Source: Prochlorococcus sp. AG-402-K21
Lineage (GTDB): Bacteria; Cyanobacteriota; Cyanobacteriia; PCC-6307; Cyanobiaceae
DNA: 64,000 nt
Reading direction: 5' to 3'
Assembly: GCA_003216775.1 (NCBI GenBank)
Contig: QCII01000004.1
Location: 101,012 to 165,011, forward strand
How positions within the stretch are numbered: the first letter of the stretch is position 1; each line of letters opens with the position of its first letter. Under the pieces are notes generated by a model that worked only from the letters and a program-made list of their open reading frames with translations, did no database searches and was not told where the DNA came from. Positions 19,151 through 29,620 of this stretch are shown here, piece after piece. Position numbers and translations under genes: made by a program.

Positions 19151-21037
19151 TTAATCGTTCAACTTCTCAACCTTTAATGGAATTAGCCAAATATCATTAG
19201 GTCTTGGGTATCTATATTCTTCTCCAGTAGCTCTAGAATAAAAATCATACCAATCATAAATTAATGAATTGCTAATATTATTTGACTCTATTTTTGATGG
19301 TTGGAATATATTTATATATTTAGTTTTAACTTTTCTAAAAAAATGAAATAAATTGAAAATTTCAGAATTTTGATTCAAAGAGTCAAAATAGATGCCGGTT
19401 TTTTTAATATAAGGTTTTCCCAAAATTGTTATTTTGACATTTTTTGAGTCAACCACAATTTCATCTCCTTTCTTGGGTATGCCAAAAAATAAATAATTAG
19501 TAAAAGAATTTTCATACTCACCTTTACTTTGACTGATTATTGGTCTTTGACTAATTAAAAGCTTTTCCCCTGGTTCATAAATATCACTAACATTAATTTT
19601 TTTTGTAAGATTATAAGATATTTTTTTTCCACTAAAATCTGCATATTTATAATGGGGAGAACAGCCTATAATAGAGTAATCTATATTCTTATTTTCGGTA
19701 ACAAAATTAGAAATATTTTGAGGTATTTTTTCTCTTTTTAAAATATCTATTCTTTGAAAACTTGAATAATTTGATATAACGAAAGTAATGCTTATAAAAG
19801 TAATTATAGAAAAAGAAATAATTTTATTAAATTTAATTAATTTGTTTTTAATATCATGAACTAATTCTTCGGCTCCATAAGCAGTTAAAAATAAAATAGG
19901 AGGTATTATAAATAGAGAATGCCTAGTAGTAGTGAAAGTTAGTTTACGTAAAAAAACCAATATTGTAAAAACTACTAAGAACAAAACACAGTAAATAAAA
20001 ACTTTATATTTCTTGTTTACTTTATTATTATCTAAATCTTGAACTAATTGATTAAAGTTTTCGAATAAGTTTCTTTGATAATTATATTTTTTTAACTTAA
20101 AAGCAAAATTTAGAAATGCATAAACGCAAAAAAAATAAATAAATACAGAAAATAATATTGCATAAATATGAGTCTGATTGTTAAGTGGCTGAAAACTAAA
20201 AATTGAATATAATCCTCTTAAATCAGGTCCATATCTGTAGCCAGAGTTAAATGGTAAAAAAAGAATAATATTTATTATTATTCCAGTTATGGTCAAAAAT
20301 CTTTCTTTAAAGATTTTTAAAATATTATTTTTTAAATAATTTTTATCAATGGTTTTGGCAGAAATAATAGATAAAAAATTGATCATTAAATCGCATGCAT
20401 ACCAAACTATGAATGGATAGCTTATAAACTGAAGTATTACTGATAAAAAATCTTTTATAAAGCTATTTTTTATAGAAGTCAGAAAAATCGCTAAAGAAAT
20501 TGAAAAAACATACCAAATAGTACTTCCTAAATGATAGGAGTATGAATTAGTTGCATAAAAAGTAAGTAATAAAGATGAAATTGCGAAACTTATTCTTTTA
20601 GAGAAATTTAGATTTTGAAAAGTAAAAAACAACAATGAAGAGCTTATTATTAATGCGATTCCATTAATAAAATTTGAGATTATTGCAAAATCTTCAAAAT
20701 TCTTACCTGAAAATATCCCAAAAATAAGCCCCATAAGAGGTGGATATGTAGAAACAAATGGGAGTTGCAGGCCTTTTTGTAGTGGTATAAATGTTAATTT
20801 TTGACTAACATCAGCAGCAAAAAATCTTATTTTAATTAATGGATCTGGAGTAACAAAATTAATGAAAGAATTCATTTTTTCTAAAGAGTTTTCCTGTAAA
20901 TATTCATAAAACCCACTTGAATCGCATTCTTGAAAATGAATAAAACCAAAAAATAAATGTTGAATTAAAAAAACTGATGTTGCAAATAAAAATAATAAAT
21001 TCCAAAATTGAAAAAAATCTTTTTTCAAATTATTCAT
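19151..21037 (-). CDS. Polytopic membrane protein, probable GT-C glycosyltransferase
   Basis: This 628-residue protein has about eleven hydrophobic segments in residues 1-420 and a soluble C-terminal domain of about 190 residues. An acidic ECDSSGFYEYL stretch follows the first membrane segment, where GT-C enzymes carry their catalytic acidic residue. That topology fits a lipid-carrier-dependent glycosyltransferase acting on the periplasmic face. No closer family is recognised, and a transport or modification role is also possible. Confidence 0.6.
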   Translation of the reverse strand: MNNLKKDFFQFWNLLFLFATSVFLIQHLFFGFIHFQECDSSGFYEYLQENSLEKMNSFINFVTPDPLIKIRFFAADVSQKLTFIPLQKGLQLPFVSTYPPLMGLIFGIFSGKNFEDFAIISNFINGIALIISSSLLFFTFQNLNFSKRISFAISSLLLTFYATNSYSYHLGSTIWYVFSISLAIFLTSIKNSFIKDFLSVILQFISYPFIVWYACDLMINFLSIISAKTIDKNYLKNNILKIFKERFLTITGIIINIILFLPFNSGYRYGPDLRGLYSIFSFQPLNNQTHIYAILFSVFIYFFCVYAFLNFAFKLKKYNYQRNLFENFNQLVQDLDNNKVNKKYKVFIYCVLFLVVFTILVFLRKLTFTTTRHSLFIIPPILFLTAYGAEELVHDIKNKLIKFNKIISFSIITFISITFVISNYSSFQRIDILKREKIPQNISNFVTENKNIDYSIIGCSPHYKYADFSGKKISYNLTKKINVSDIYEPGEKLLISQRPIISQSKGEYENSFTNYLFFGIPKKGDEIVVDSKNVKITILGKPYIKKTGIYFDSLNQNSEIFNLFHFFRKVKTKYINIFQPSKIESNNISNSLIYDWYDFYSRATGEEYRYPRPNDIWLIPLKVEKLND

Positions 21038-21200
21038 ATCTTAAATCTCTTCTTAAAAATAAATTTATTATACCTTTATTCAACTTCTTAAGAAATATAT
21101 TTTCAAACTTATCATTATCAACAATCTTAAAGAAGAATCGATCAAATATATTGACTATTAAATATAAATCTATAATTTAAATATTTAAATTATTAATATT

Positions 21201-22145
21201 ATGCAGAAAAAATGTATATTTTTAATATCAGCCAGAAAAAAACTACTAAAAACTTGCCTTTACTATTTAAATAAAAATTACAATCAAAAATATAATTATC
21301 CTATTTTAATTTTTTACCATGGGAATAAGTATGATTCTTACAAATTCAGAGAATCAATCAGAAAAATTAATAAGAAAACTCAATATAGATTTCACAAAAT
21401 AATTCCCAAATTGCCCTCTAACATCAAAAGAAAAGATCTTTTCTGGAATTTGGATAATCCTTATGCAAAAACTTTCATTGGGAGAATTGGTTATTTGCAT
21501 GCTAATCATTTTTGGAATAATTTTATGAAATTTAAGGAATTAAAAGAATTTGATTATTTAATGAGGATAGATGATGATTCTTGGTTCAAGAATAAAATAA
21601 AATTCAGCCTATTTGATGAACTAGATAAGCAAAACGGATACTTTGGGACTGCATATACAAACAACTTTAATGGAGAATGGCAATTAAATACAAGAGTAAA
21701 TTTATTTGAATGGATCAAAGAGTATGTTGACAGTAACAAACTAATTGTTAAATATAAACCCCTCTTGGAGAGTCTTAATGGAGAAAAAGATAATTTATCT
21801 TTTCATTCTTTAGATTTGAGTTGCGGAAACTGTAATATTTATAACAGGAAAATGTTTAATAAAAAAGAGTGGAAAACCTATAATAATTCATTTAATAAAA
21901 TAGCTGGTGGTTATAGATACAGATGGACAGATTGTGAAGTTATAACATTATATGCCTATATTCATTTAGATAATCCTTTGATAAATTTCAATCTAAAGGA
22001 GAAAAATCTTTACTTTAATCAATTACCTAATACGAAAGTAATTACAGATAAAAAAACATCAATTCTTTTATACCTTTTAAAATTTAAAAAAACTTTTAAG
22101 GAATATTTGGGTATTTCTAAATTTATTTCCAAAAAATTAAAATAA
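21201..22145 (+). CDS. Possible GT15-like mannosyltransferase
   Basis: The order CIFLISARKK, RIGYLHANHFWNNFM, then FDYLMRIDDDSWF recalls KRE2/MNT1-type GT15 alpha-mannosyltransferases, where an R..SG.F segment is followed by an acidic metal site (EPD there, DDD here). SLDLSCGNCNIYNR and YRWTDCEVITLYAY resemble the acceptor half. Length 314 is close to a bare catalytic domain. GT15 is best known from fungi, so the assignment is tentative; a GT2-like enzyme is the alternative. Confidence 0.5.
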   Translation: MQKKCIFLISARKKLLKTCLYYLNKNYNQKYNYPILIFYHGNKYDSYKFRESIRKINKKTQYRFHKIIPKLPSNIKRKDLFWNLDNPYAKTFIGRIGYLHANHFWNNFMKFKELKEFDYLMRIDDDSWFKNKIKFSLFDELDKQNGYFGTAYTNNFNGEWQLNTRVNLFEWIKEYVDSNKLIVKYKPLLESLNGEKDNLSFHSLDLSCGNCNIYNRKMFNKKEWKTYNNSFNKIAGGYRYRWTDCEVITLYAYIHLDNPLINFNLKEKNLYFNQLPNTKVITDKKTSILLYLLKFKKTFKEYLGISKFISKKLK

Positions 22146-22183
22146 ATTTTAATTTATTAAATTATTAGAAATTCAATAGATCT

Positions 22184-23053
22184 TTAGAAAAATTTATTAA
22201 AGATCTCTATAGCATCTTCAGCAATTAGAAAGCCTGATTTAAAAGCAGGCCAGTTCAAAACATCTTCAGAATTAAATACATTTTTTTTACTAGGATAAAA
22301 AGGTTTACATCGAACACCTACTTTCTGAAATTGATTTTTGTTTATGAGAGACAAACAGCTCATTACAGCAACTCTATGATGACCCTGTGTGACTAAAAAT
22401 CTAAAATCATTCTCATTTTTTAAAACATATCCCTCAATAACATCATCTTTGGAGGGTAGATAGCCATATTTTTGTATGTTATTAATCAAATTCTTTATCC
22501 TAATAATCCTATACAAAATACTAGAATTATCTTTAGGTCCGAACAAACCCACTCTGAAACCTGTAGGGTATTTATCAATCCATGGATGAAATTTTTTATT
22601 AGAGTTTATTCTGTGTAATTTATTTTTTTTATTTAAACCATACAATTTTCCTAATGTCTTGGGTTGAAAGGATTTCATATATTTATAAATGTATGATTCA
22701 AATATATTTAAATCGGGATTTTCAATTAACTGTTTAGATGTCTCTACAAGAGGATCTTCACCACTTAAGAAATGATTACACTCAAAGCCCACAAATTTAT
22801 TAATTGGTATGTTATAAATCTCTGTAGAATTTAATTCATTATTTAAATCTATATCTTTTGATATGATTTCTTTTCTTTGAATAACTCTTTTTAAAAAAAT
22901 ATTTGATTTTTGCTGAGCTAATAAATACTCACTTTTTAAGTCATAAACTCCCTTGGTTTTAAATCTATAAATTATTGAACTTAGAAAATTAAATAAATTT
23001 AAAATTTTTGTTTTCTTTATTATAAACTTTAATATTTTTTTTATTTTGATCAA
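22184..23053 (-). CDS. Hypothetical protein with a ParB-like GHHR motif
   Basis: I do not recognise a named family. The 289-residue protein has a basic N-terminus, then a region FRVGLFGPKDNSSILYR, and near residue 225 FLVTQGHHRVAVMSCL. That segment resembles the G.HR..A motif of ParB-like folds, which bind nucleotides in some members. Proteins with such motifs occur in polysaccharide clusters without known function. It is convergent with the GT15-like gene. A sugar-nucleotide or kinase-like role is speculation. Confidence 0.5.
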   Translation of the reverse strand: MIKIKKILKFIIKKTKILNLFNFLSSIIYRFKTKGVYDLKSEYLLAQQKSNIFLKRVIQRKEIISKDIDLNNELNSTEIYNIPINKFVGFECNHFLSGEDPLVETSKQLIENPDLNIFESYIYKYMKSFQPKTLGKLYGLNKKNKLHRINSNKKFHPWIDKYPTGFRVGLFGPKDNSSILYRIIRIKNLINNIQKYGYLPSKDDVIEGYVLKNENDFRFLVTQGHHRVAVMSCLSLINKNQFQKVGVRCKPFYPSKKNVFNSEDVLNWPAFKSGFLIAEDAIEIFNKFF

Positions 23054-23393
23054 AGTTAAATTTCAAAAATAATTAGAAATAATAATAAGATTATCGAATT
23101 AAAAAATTGCCAATGATTAATAAAAAATTATATTTGAATTAAACAAGCTAAAATAAAAATCAACCCAATTTCACAAGAAAATATACAAATGAATATATAC
23201 ATATAATCAAATATGATTTTAAAAACTTTACTAATATTGAAAGAATATTTTCCTCTTAAAAACAAGTTTTAAAAATAACTTTAGTATCTCTAGTTAATAT
23301 AAAAAAATAGTTTTTCTACTTAAAAAAAATTACTATAATTAAAATTTTTGAATGAATCTTTTGCTATTGTATAGATAATAAACAAATAAAAAT
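23054..23393 (+). other. 340-base AT-rich intergenic region
   Basis: No ORF, RNA gene or strong hairpin is visible. It separates a minus-strand gene from the plus-strand UXS gene, so it should carry promoters in both directions. A TATAGATAAT stretch (about 23370-23379) about 15 bases before the UXS start is a possible -10 region. Confidence 0.4.
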
Positions 23394-24320
23394 TTGAGAA
23401 ATCTTGTTACAGGAGGGGCTGGGTTTTTAGGATCACACTTAATTGATCAATTAATTCTTGCCAATGAAGAAGTCATATGTTTGGACAATTATTTTACAGG
23501 TACCAAAAAAAATATAATTAAACATATTTCCAATCCGTTATTTGAATTAATAAGACATGATGTGACTATACCGATAAAACTTGAAGTCGATAAAATCTGG
23601 CATTTAGCGTGTCCTGCATCTCCTGTTCATTATCAATCAAATCCTATAAAAACTGCAAAAACCAGTTTTATGGGGACTTATAATATGCTTGGACTAGCTA
23701 AAAGAACTGGTGCAAAATTTTTAATGGCAAGTACCAGTGAAGTTTATGGGGATCCTGAAATTCACCCTCAGCCAGAAAGTTACAGAGGAAATGTTAATAC
23801 TTTTGGAACAAGAGCTTGTTATGATGAAGGGAAAAGGATAGCAGAAACATTGTGTTTTGACTATAGAAGGATGCATAATGTTGATACCAAAATAGTAAGG
23901 ATATTCAATACTTACGGTCCAAGGATGTTACCTAATGATGGAAGAGTAATAAGTAATTTTATAGTTAATGCACTTCAAGGTAAACCTCTTAATATTTATG
24001 GAAACGGAACTCAAACAAGATCTTTTTGTTACGTTGATGATCTAATCTTGGGATTAATTAAGCTAATGGATAGTAATATAAATACTCCAATTAATTTAGG
24101 TAACCCATCAGAATTTACTATAAAAGAGTTAGCACTAAAAATTATAAATCTTATAAATCCATCTTTAGGCTTTATCTATAAAGAACTTCCAGAGGATGAT
24201 CCTCTCCAAAGAAAACCTGTCATTGAAATGGCGAATAAAAAGCTCTTATGGGAGCCTAAAATATCATTGGAAATAGGCTTAGAAAATACAATTGAGTACT
24301 TTAAAAAAATCAATAGTTAA
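23394..24320 (+). CDS. UDP-glucuronate decarboxylase (UXS-like)
   Basis: UXS converts UDP-glucuronate to UDP-xylose. The 308-residue SDR has [10 protein letters not shown], then the UXS marker [37 protein letters not shown] (catalytic YxxxK) and [24 protein letters not shown] is also typical. The start is TTG 23394, since no ATG lies in frame before the nucleotide-binding loop. No UDP-glucose dehydrogenase is seen in the window, so its substrate would have to come from elsewhere. It is followed by galE. Confidence 0.93.
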   Translation: MRNLVTGGAGFLGSHLIDQLILANEEVICLDNYFTGTKKNIIKHISNPLFELIRHDVTIPIKLEVDKIWHLACPASPVHYQSNPIKTAKTSFMGTYNMLGLAKRTGAKFLMASTSEVYGDPEIHPQPESYRGNVNTFGTRACYDEGKRIAETLCFDYRRMHNVDTKIVRIFNTYGPRMLPNDGRVISNFIVNALQGKPLNIYGNGTQTRSFCYVDDLILGLIKLMDSNINTPINLGNPSEFTIKELALKIINLINPSLGFIYKELPEDDPLQRKPVIEMANKKLLWEPKISLEIGLENTIEYFKKINS

Positions 24321-24465
24321 ATTTTTTCATCTTGGCAAATTTTTTTTAAGTTTAAAATAAAATTATAATTTCAAAGATTTAAATCATATTAAAGGATAAA
24401 GAAAAAAATCTGATTTGCGCCACGCTACATCTTAAAATTATACATATGGTTAATTTAATAATTAA

Positions 24466-25563
24466 ATGAGGGTATTAGTAACAGGGGGAGCAGGTTATAT
24501 AGGGAGTCATACTGTAAAAGCTTTACTTGATAATGGACATAGCCCAATTGTCTTGGATAACTTAGTCTACGGTAATAGGTTTATTGTAGAAGAGATTTTA
24601 AAAGTACCTTTAATAGTTGATCAAGTAGGAAATAAAAATAGTTTATTAGAAATTCTTCTTGGATCACATCCCTCATTAAAAGGAACCGAACATCAAGGAA
24701 AAACTATTGAAGCAGTTATGCATTTTGCGGCTTACGCTTATGTAGGAGAATCTGTAAAAAATCCTTTGAAATATTATTTAAATAATCTTGTTGAATCAAC
24801 AATCTTATTAGAGTCAATTTGTCATTCAAAAGTAATTAAAAATACTTTTAATAATCTTCCAATTCCAATAGTTTTTTCCAGTACTTGTGCTACTTATGGA
24901 ATCCCAAAAGATATGCCTATTACTGAAGAGACCCAACAATTTCCTATCAATCCTTATGGGAAAAGTAAATTATTTGTAGAACAAATAATTAAAGATTTAG
25001 GGTATTCATCAAATCTAAAAAGTGTAATTTTAAGATATTTTAATGCCGCAGGAGCAATGCCAGATTCTAGATTTGGTGAATTACATAACCCAGAAACTCA
25101 CATAATACCATTAGTAATTCAAACAGCTTTGGGTATTAAAAAAGAATTACTAGTATATGGCAATGATTATGAAACTAAAGACGGAACTTGCATTAGAGAC
25201 TATATTCATGTCTGTGATTTAGCAGATGCTCATGTCAAGTCCTTAAGTATTTTTTCCAAAGATAAATTTCCTGTTAATAACAAAACAAATGAGGACAATA
25301 AAAACAATTTTTGTGTTTTTAACTTGGGAAATGGTAAAGAAATATCGATTAAAGATATCATTAAAACTGTTGAAAAGATTTCAAATAAAAAGATAAAAAT
25401 AAAATATACATCAAGAAGGGAAGGCGATCCTCCAAAGTTAGTTGCATCATCTGCAAAGATAAAAAGAATCTTGGGATGGAGTCCTAAACTTAGTAGTTTG
25501 GAGAAAATTATCGAGGATGCGTATAATTGGCATAAAAGCAATTTATTTAATTCTTTAAATTAA
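24466..25563 (+). CDS. galE: UDP-glucose 4-epimerase (GalE)
   Basis: GalE interconverts UDP-glucose and UDP-galactose. GGAGYIGSHT, MHFAAYAYVGESV, SSTCATYG, the catalytic NPYGKSK (YxxxK) and RYFNAAGA are all present, with CIRDYIHVCDLADAH near residue 243. The length of 365 is slightly above 340 because of a charged loop around 265-285 (NKTNEDNKN). The gene stands 145 bases after UXS and probably supplies galactose donors for the surface glycan. Confidence 0.95.
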   Translation: MRVLVTGGAGYIGSHTVKALLDNGHSPIVLDNLVYGNRFIVEEILKVPLIVDQVGNKNSLLEILLGSHPSLKGTEHQGKTIEAVMHFAAYAYVGESVKNPLKYYLNNLVESTILLESICHSKVIKNTFNNLPIPIVFSSTCATYGIPKDMPITEETQQFPINPYGKSKLFVEQIIKDLGYSSNLKSVILRYFNAAGAMPDSRFGELHNPETHIIPLVIQTALGIKKELLVYGNDYETKDGTCIRDYIHVCDLADAHVKSLSIFSKDKFPVNNKTNEDNKNNFCVFNLGNGKEISIKDIIKTVEKISNKKIKIKYTSRREGDPPKLVASSAKIKRILGWSPKLSSLEKIIEDAYNWHKSNLFNSLN

Positions 25564-25646
25564 TTAATCTACCAAAAAATCATGTTTTACTAATCACCTA
25601 AAATCAAAAAAAAAAATATTAAAATCAACTAAAAATTAAAGTATTT

Positions 25647-26414
25647 ATGAATAAAAGAGCCTTTATTATTACCGTCCGATCCAGATCATCAAGATTACCA
25701 GAAAAGTGTTATCGATCTATTATCCCTGGGAAAACACTCATAGAATATATTATAGAGAGATGCTTATTTTATAAAAAATATGACATAATCTTAGCCACTA
25801 CTACCAATGAAGAGGATGATTTCTTAATTGAAATTAGCAATTATTATAAAATAAAATATTTCCGAGGATCTGAGAACGATAAAATTTCAAGATTAGTAGG
25901 AGCTGCTGAAAAATATAATGTTAAAACCCTCATTTGTTGTGATGGGGATGATCCATTTATTGATTTAGAGATAGGAGATAATTGCGCAGATTGTCTAGAG
26001 AAAAGAAATGTATGTATAGTTGAAGCAATCAACGTTCCTTGTGGATCATTCACTTACGCAATAAATATAGAAAGTTTAAAGAGGATACAAAGTATTTATG
26101 ACACATCAAAATCTGAAATGATGATTTCATTTTTTAAACATGATGAAGATACTCAAATATTTAAACATGACCCAAAACTTAAATATGAAAATATAGACAT
26201 AAATAATATACGCATAACTATTGATTATCTCGAAGATATTGTAATGGCAAGAAAATTAGCAAAAATCTTAAAAGAAAAAGGTTTAATAGGGAATGCTCAA
26301 GAGATAATTAACTTATATAAAAAATATCCCAATATATTTTCTATTAATAAAGATAAACAAATTGAATTCAGAAATAACCAAAAATCTATTATTGAGTCAT
26401 ACAGTCTTAAGTAA
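25647..26414 (+). CDS. Cytidylyltransferase-like protein (SpsF/NeuA family)
   Basis: The N-terminus FIITVRSRSSRLPEKC matches the CTP-binding RxxSxRLPxK loop of CMP-sugar synthetases and SpsF-type enzymes. DIILATTTNEEDD and RGSENDKISRL follow, and LICCDGDDPFID carries the metal-binding aspartates. Such enzymes activate sialic-acid-like or ketose sugars as CMP-sugars. The 255 residues fit SpsF. It is followed one base later by a DegT aminotransferase, a pairing seen in nonulosonic-acid and related pathways. The exact sugar is unknown. Confidence 0.82.
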   Translation: MNKRAFIITVRSRSSRLPEKCYRSIIPGKTLIEYIIERCLFYKKYDIILATTTNEEDDFLIEISNYYKIKYFRGSENDKISRLVGAAEKYNVKTLICCDGDDPFIDLEIGDNCADCLEKRNVCIVEAINVPCGSFTYAINIESLKRIQSIYDTSKSEMMISFFKHDEDTQIFKHDPKLKYENIDINNIRITIDYLEDIVMARKLAKILKEKGLIGNAQEIINLYKKYPNIFSINKDKQIEFRNNQKSIIESYSLK

Positions 26415-26415
26415 A

Positions 26416-27639
26416 ATGTTTAATTTTAATTTAAGTAATCCAGGTAAATATAAAGGGAATGAACTTAAATATTTAAAAAAAGTTTTAAAAAGTGAAAATC
26501 TATCTTCTCTTTCAGGGAGTTGGGTTGGAAGACTTGAAAATAATTTCTGTAAAACTATTAATTCTAAATTTGCTATTGCAATGAATTCAGGGACATCAAC
26601 TTTACATAGCATTTTAGAATCCCTAAATCTTCCTGAAGGTGGAGAAGTTCTGATACCTGCTTTATCTGTAATAATGGATAGCACAGTTTGTTTTCTTAGT
26701 GATCTAGTACCAATTTATGTAGACATTGATCCAAATACATTTTTGATGGATCCAATTGACTTAAGAAAAAAAATAACAAGGAATAGCGTAGCAATCATAA
26801 CTGTTTCTCTTTACGGAAATGTGCCATCAATGGATCAGATTTCTGAAATTGCAAAAGAAAATAATATTTTCTTGATAGAAGATAATGCACAAGCAATTTT
26901 CGCTTCAACTGGTAATAAAAAAGTAGGAGACTGGGGGATAGCCTCAAGTTGGTCATTTGAAAATACTAAGCACATTTCCTGTGGCGAGGGGGGTATGGTT
27001 ACAACTAACAAAAAAGATTTAGCTGAATCGATTAGGAAAATAGGTGGCCATGGATTTAAGAATTTAAGAGCTGAAGAAGGCCGAGTTAGATTAGTAGATG
27101 ATATATTTCAAGATCCAGAATATGAGAGACACGATATATTAGGTTGGAACTATAGGATGTCTGAGATATCTGCTGCAGTTGCTTTGGCACAACTTGAAAG
27201 GGCAAAAGAATTAGTTGCTATGAGAAAATATAATGCCAATAAATTAATAGAAGCAATTGACTCCCATAAAATTTTAATTCCTCAACTTATACCTGAAAAT
27301 GCAAGTTGTGACTATTACACTTTTTCTTGTTTATATAATCAAGAATATTCTAAAGGAATTTCTTGGCAAGAATTTAGAAAATTGTTTAAAGCTAAGACAG
27401 GTATGGGAATATATGGTGCATGGCAAGTCCAATATAAAGAACCAATGATTTATAATGGCGCCTTTAAATATAGAAATAAAAAATTATATGACGGACTTGA
27501 CTATAAAAATACAAAATGTGAGAATGCTGAGAAGGTTCAAAGAAAAATAATGCAGTTTAAAACTAATATACGATCTAAGAGATTAACAGATGATATTGCT
27601 AATAAATTAAATGAAATAATCAAAGAAGTGGGAATTTAA
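26416..27639 (+). CDS. DegT/DnrJ/EryC1 family sugar aminotransferase
   Basis: This PLP-dependent family transfers an amino group to a keto-sugar nucleotide. AMNSGTSTLHSILES binds the phosphate, LIEDNAQA carries the PLP-contacting Asp, and SFENTKHISCGEGGMV holds the Schiff-base lysine. WNYRMSEISAAVALAQLE is also typical. ATG 26416, one base past the stop of the cytidylyltransferase gene, is preferred to an upstream in-frame start that would overlap it; this gives 407 residues. It is probably one operon with 25647-26414. Confidence 0.92.
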   Translation: MFNFNLSNPGKYKGNELKYLKKVLKSENLSSLSGSWVGRLENNFCKTINSKFAIAMNSGTSTLHSILESLNLPEGGEVLIPALSVIMDSTVCFLSDLVPIYVDIDPNTFLMDPIDLRKKITRNSVAIITVSLYGNVPSMDQISEIAKENNIFLIEDNAQAIFASTGNKKVGDWGIASSWSFENTKHISCGEGGMVTTNKKDLAESIRKIGGHGFKNLRAEEGRVRLVDDIFQDPEYERHDILGWNYRMSEISAAVALAQLERAKELVAMRKYNANKLIEAIDSHKILIPQLIPENASCDYYTFSCLYNQEYSKGISWQEFRKLFKAKTGMGIYGAWQVQYKEPMIYNGAFKYRNKKLYDGLDYKNTKCENAEKVQRKIMQFKTNIRSKRLTDDIANKLNEIIKEVGI

Positions 27640-27643
27640 TTTT

Positions 27644-28609
27644 ATGATTAATGAATACGTCTTTGTAACTGTTTCCTTAATCGATGAATTAGAAAAAATT
27701 AACGAATCCATAAAAAAATTTAGTAATTTATATAAAGTTTTTAAATACGTTGTAATAGTTCCTGAAATTGAGATAAGCAAATTTGAGAGTAAATTTAATA
27801 AATATAATAAAGTCGAAATTATTAATGAAAATGAAGTAATAAACAAATCAGATTTTTTAAAAATATGCGACTCGAATCTAAAGAATAAAAAAGGATATCT
27901 TTCCTTTAGAAAGAATTGGTACTATCAACAAATGATAATGCTTTCATATTGCTTAGATAATAATTACTACTCTAATCATAATTTAATAATCTGGGATGCT
28001 GATACAATACCTCTAAAGAAAATTAGTTTCTTTAATAAAAATAATGAGCCCTACTTATATGGGTCTCGATACGAGTATCACTGCCCCTATTTCGAATTCA
28101 ATAAGATTCTTTTAGGAAAAAAGAATAGGATTTTAAATAATTCCTGCATTGTTCAGTTTGTTGCTATTAATTTAGAGGATAGAAAAGATATGAGAAAATT
28201 CTTTATAGATTTCAACAAATCTCATAAAATAAAAAATAATAAACTTTTTGTCTCAAATGCAATTATTAAAGCTTTATCTTTGATGGATGAATCATTATCT
28301 ATAAGTGGAGAAGATTTTGCTTATCCAGAATTTATAGGGGCTTTTATTTTAAATAAATATAAAAGATTAAATAGCGATCAAAAAGTAATCAAATTTTTCA
28401 GAAACTATGTAGATGGATATTTAAATTTTTTTCAAAAATGCATTCTTTATATTTTTGATTATAAACATATAACTTACGAAAGATACATGGTTAAAAATAA
28501 GACACAGGACTATAAAACTCTAATTTTATGTATTTTGAAAGACTTTATTTACGATAAAAAAAACATCAAAAATTTTCTAAAGAAAGTATATTCTTTAAAG
28601 TTTTTTTAA
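27644..28609 (+). CDS. DUF6492-like putative glycosyltransferase
   Basis: The arrangement FRKNWYYQQMIMLSYCLD followed by LIIWDADTIPLKKI matches proteins with a GT-A-type DxD and a conserved WYxQQ segment, grouped as DUF6492. GEDFAYPEFIGAF fits a later acceptor-side acidic motif. Length is 321. It begins four bases after the aminotransferase stop, so it is probably in the same operon and transfers a sugar from that pathway. The family assignment is from motif memory. Confidence 0.62.
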   Translation: MINEYVFVTVSLIDELEKINESIKKFSNLYKVFKYVVIVPEIEISKFESKFNKYNKVEIINENEVINKSDFLKICDSNLKNKKGYLSFRKNWYYQQMIMLSYCLDNNYYSNHNLIIWDADTIPLKKISFFNKNNEPYLYGSRYEYHCPYFEFNKILLGKKNRILNNSCIVQFVAINLEDRKDMRKFFIDFNKSHKIKNNKLFVSNAIIKALSLMDESLSISGEDFAYPEFIGAFILNKYKRLNSDQKVIKFFRNYVDGYLNFFQKCILYIFDYKHITYERYMVKNKTQDYKTLILCILKDFIYDKKNIKNFLKKVYSLKFF

Positions 28610-29620
28610 CTGATTTAAAAATTGTTGAGCTCTATCATTCCATGTATGATTATTTTCAACAAATTCCCTCCCTTTATTCGCAATTTTTTGAAACTTAGAC
28701 GATTGTGAGTTGCTTTTAATTAAATAAATCTTTTCTATTAAATCTTTAATTTCTGAAAAACTTACAAAATGTACCATATTTTTAAAAATCACATCCGCGT
28801 TAGAACTATCAGAATATAAACCGATTGCACCAGCACCTAATGCTTCAAAAACCCTTGTACTAATAATGCCAATTGGGGAGGAAGTATGCAAAACACACTT
28901 TGAATTAGTAAGTGTATCAAAATAATTTTTTTGGTCTAGTTTTTTTCCATGTAGCCAGTTAGAAATAACATTTTTAATTCTATTTTTATAGAAAGGCTTC
29001 CAATATATTCTTAAATTCCAATACTTCAGCTTTTTTAAAATGGGGAAATCATATAAACAGTAAAATAGCTCATTTTGTATTTTTTTTCTTAAATCACTTT
29101 GGCTTTTTCTTTGGTCCCAATTTTGCAGTATACCTGAGAAATATAAGTCATATTTTCTTTCAGATAATTTTCTATATCTTAGATTACTTAATTTATTAAT
29201 GTTGCACGCAAGCGGTAAGAAAATTGATTTAATATCAGTTTTGTTCTTTTTTTCTAAATTATGAAGGTGACTAAATATTAAATCAAATCTATATTTTTTG
29301 ATAGTGAATAATTTTTCTTTAAGCAAAACATATTCTTTGTTTAGAAAAATTATATGTTTTACATTTTTTGGCCACCTACCTTTAACTTGGGAATAAGTAA
29401 TCTCTTTGGCTAAGATGTTATCCGTTAACCATCCATGATTATAAAATACAAAATCTGGAGTAAAATTGGCTTTTAATAATAAAAAATCCAAATCAAATAT
29501 CCCAGTTTCATTAAAGTGATAATAATGAGAGACAATATTTTTTAAAGAATTCATAAATTCATGTTGATAGGAAGCTGCTTGATAATTACCATAATCAGGA
29601 CCTAAAACAATGATTTTCAT
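28595..29620 (-). CDS. CgeB-like glycosyltransferase (GT-B type)
   Basis: The C-terminal half has ISTRVFEALGAGAIGLYSD, the donor-binding block of Glyco_trans_1-type GT-B enzymes. HVSFSEIKDLIEKI and GREFVENNHTWNDRAQQ resemble CgeB (spore maturation glycosyltransferase-like) proteins. The N-terminal domain starts IIVLGPDYGNYQAAS. Length is 341. Its 3' end overlaps the convergent DUF6492-like gene by 15 bases. Donor and acceptor are unknown. Confidence 0.8.
   Translation of the reverse strand: MKIIVLGPDYGNYQAASYQHEFMNSLKNIVSHYYHFNETGIFDLDFLLLKANFTPDFVFYNHGWLTDNILAKEITYSQVKGRWPKNVKHIIFLNKEYVLLKEKLFTIKKYRFDLIFSHLHNLEKKNKTDIKSIFLPLACNINKLSNLRYRKLSERKYDLYFSGILQNWDQRKSQSDLRKKIQNELFYCLYDFPILKKLKYWNLRIYWKPFYKNRIKNVISNWLHGKKLDQKNYFDTLTNSKCVLHTSSPIGIISTRVFEALGAGAIGLYSDSSNADVIFKNMVHFVSFSEIKDLIEKIYLIKSNSQSSKFQKIANKGREFVENNHTWNDRAQQFLNQLKKL

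Noticed and set aside
26362..26415. Upstream extension of the DegT aminotransferase
   Set aside because: It overlaps the cytidylyltransferase gene, while ATG 26416 lies one base past that stop and gives the normal family length.
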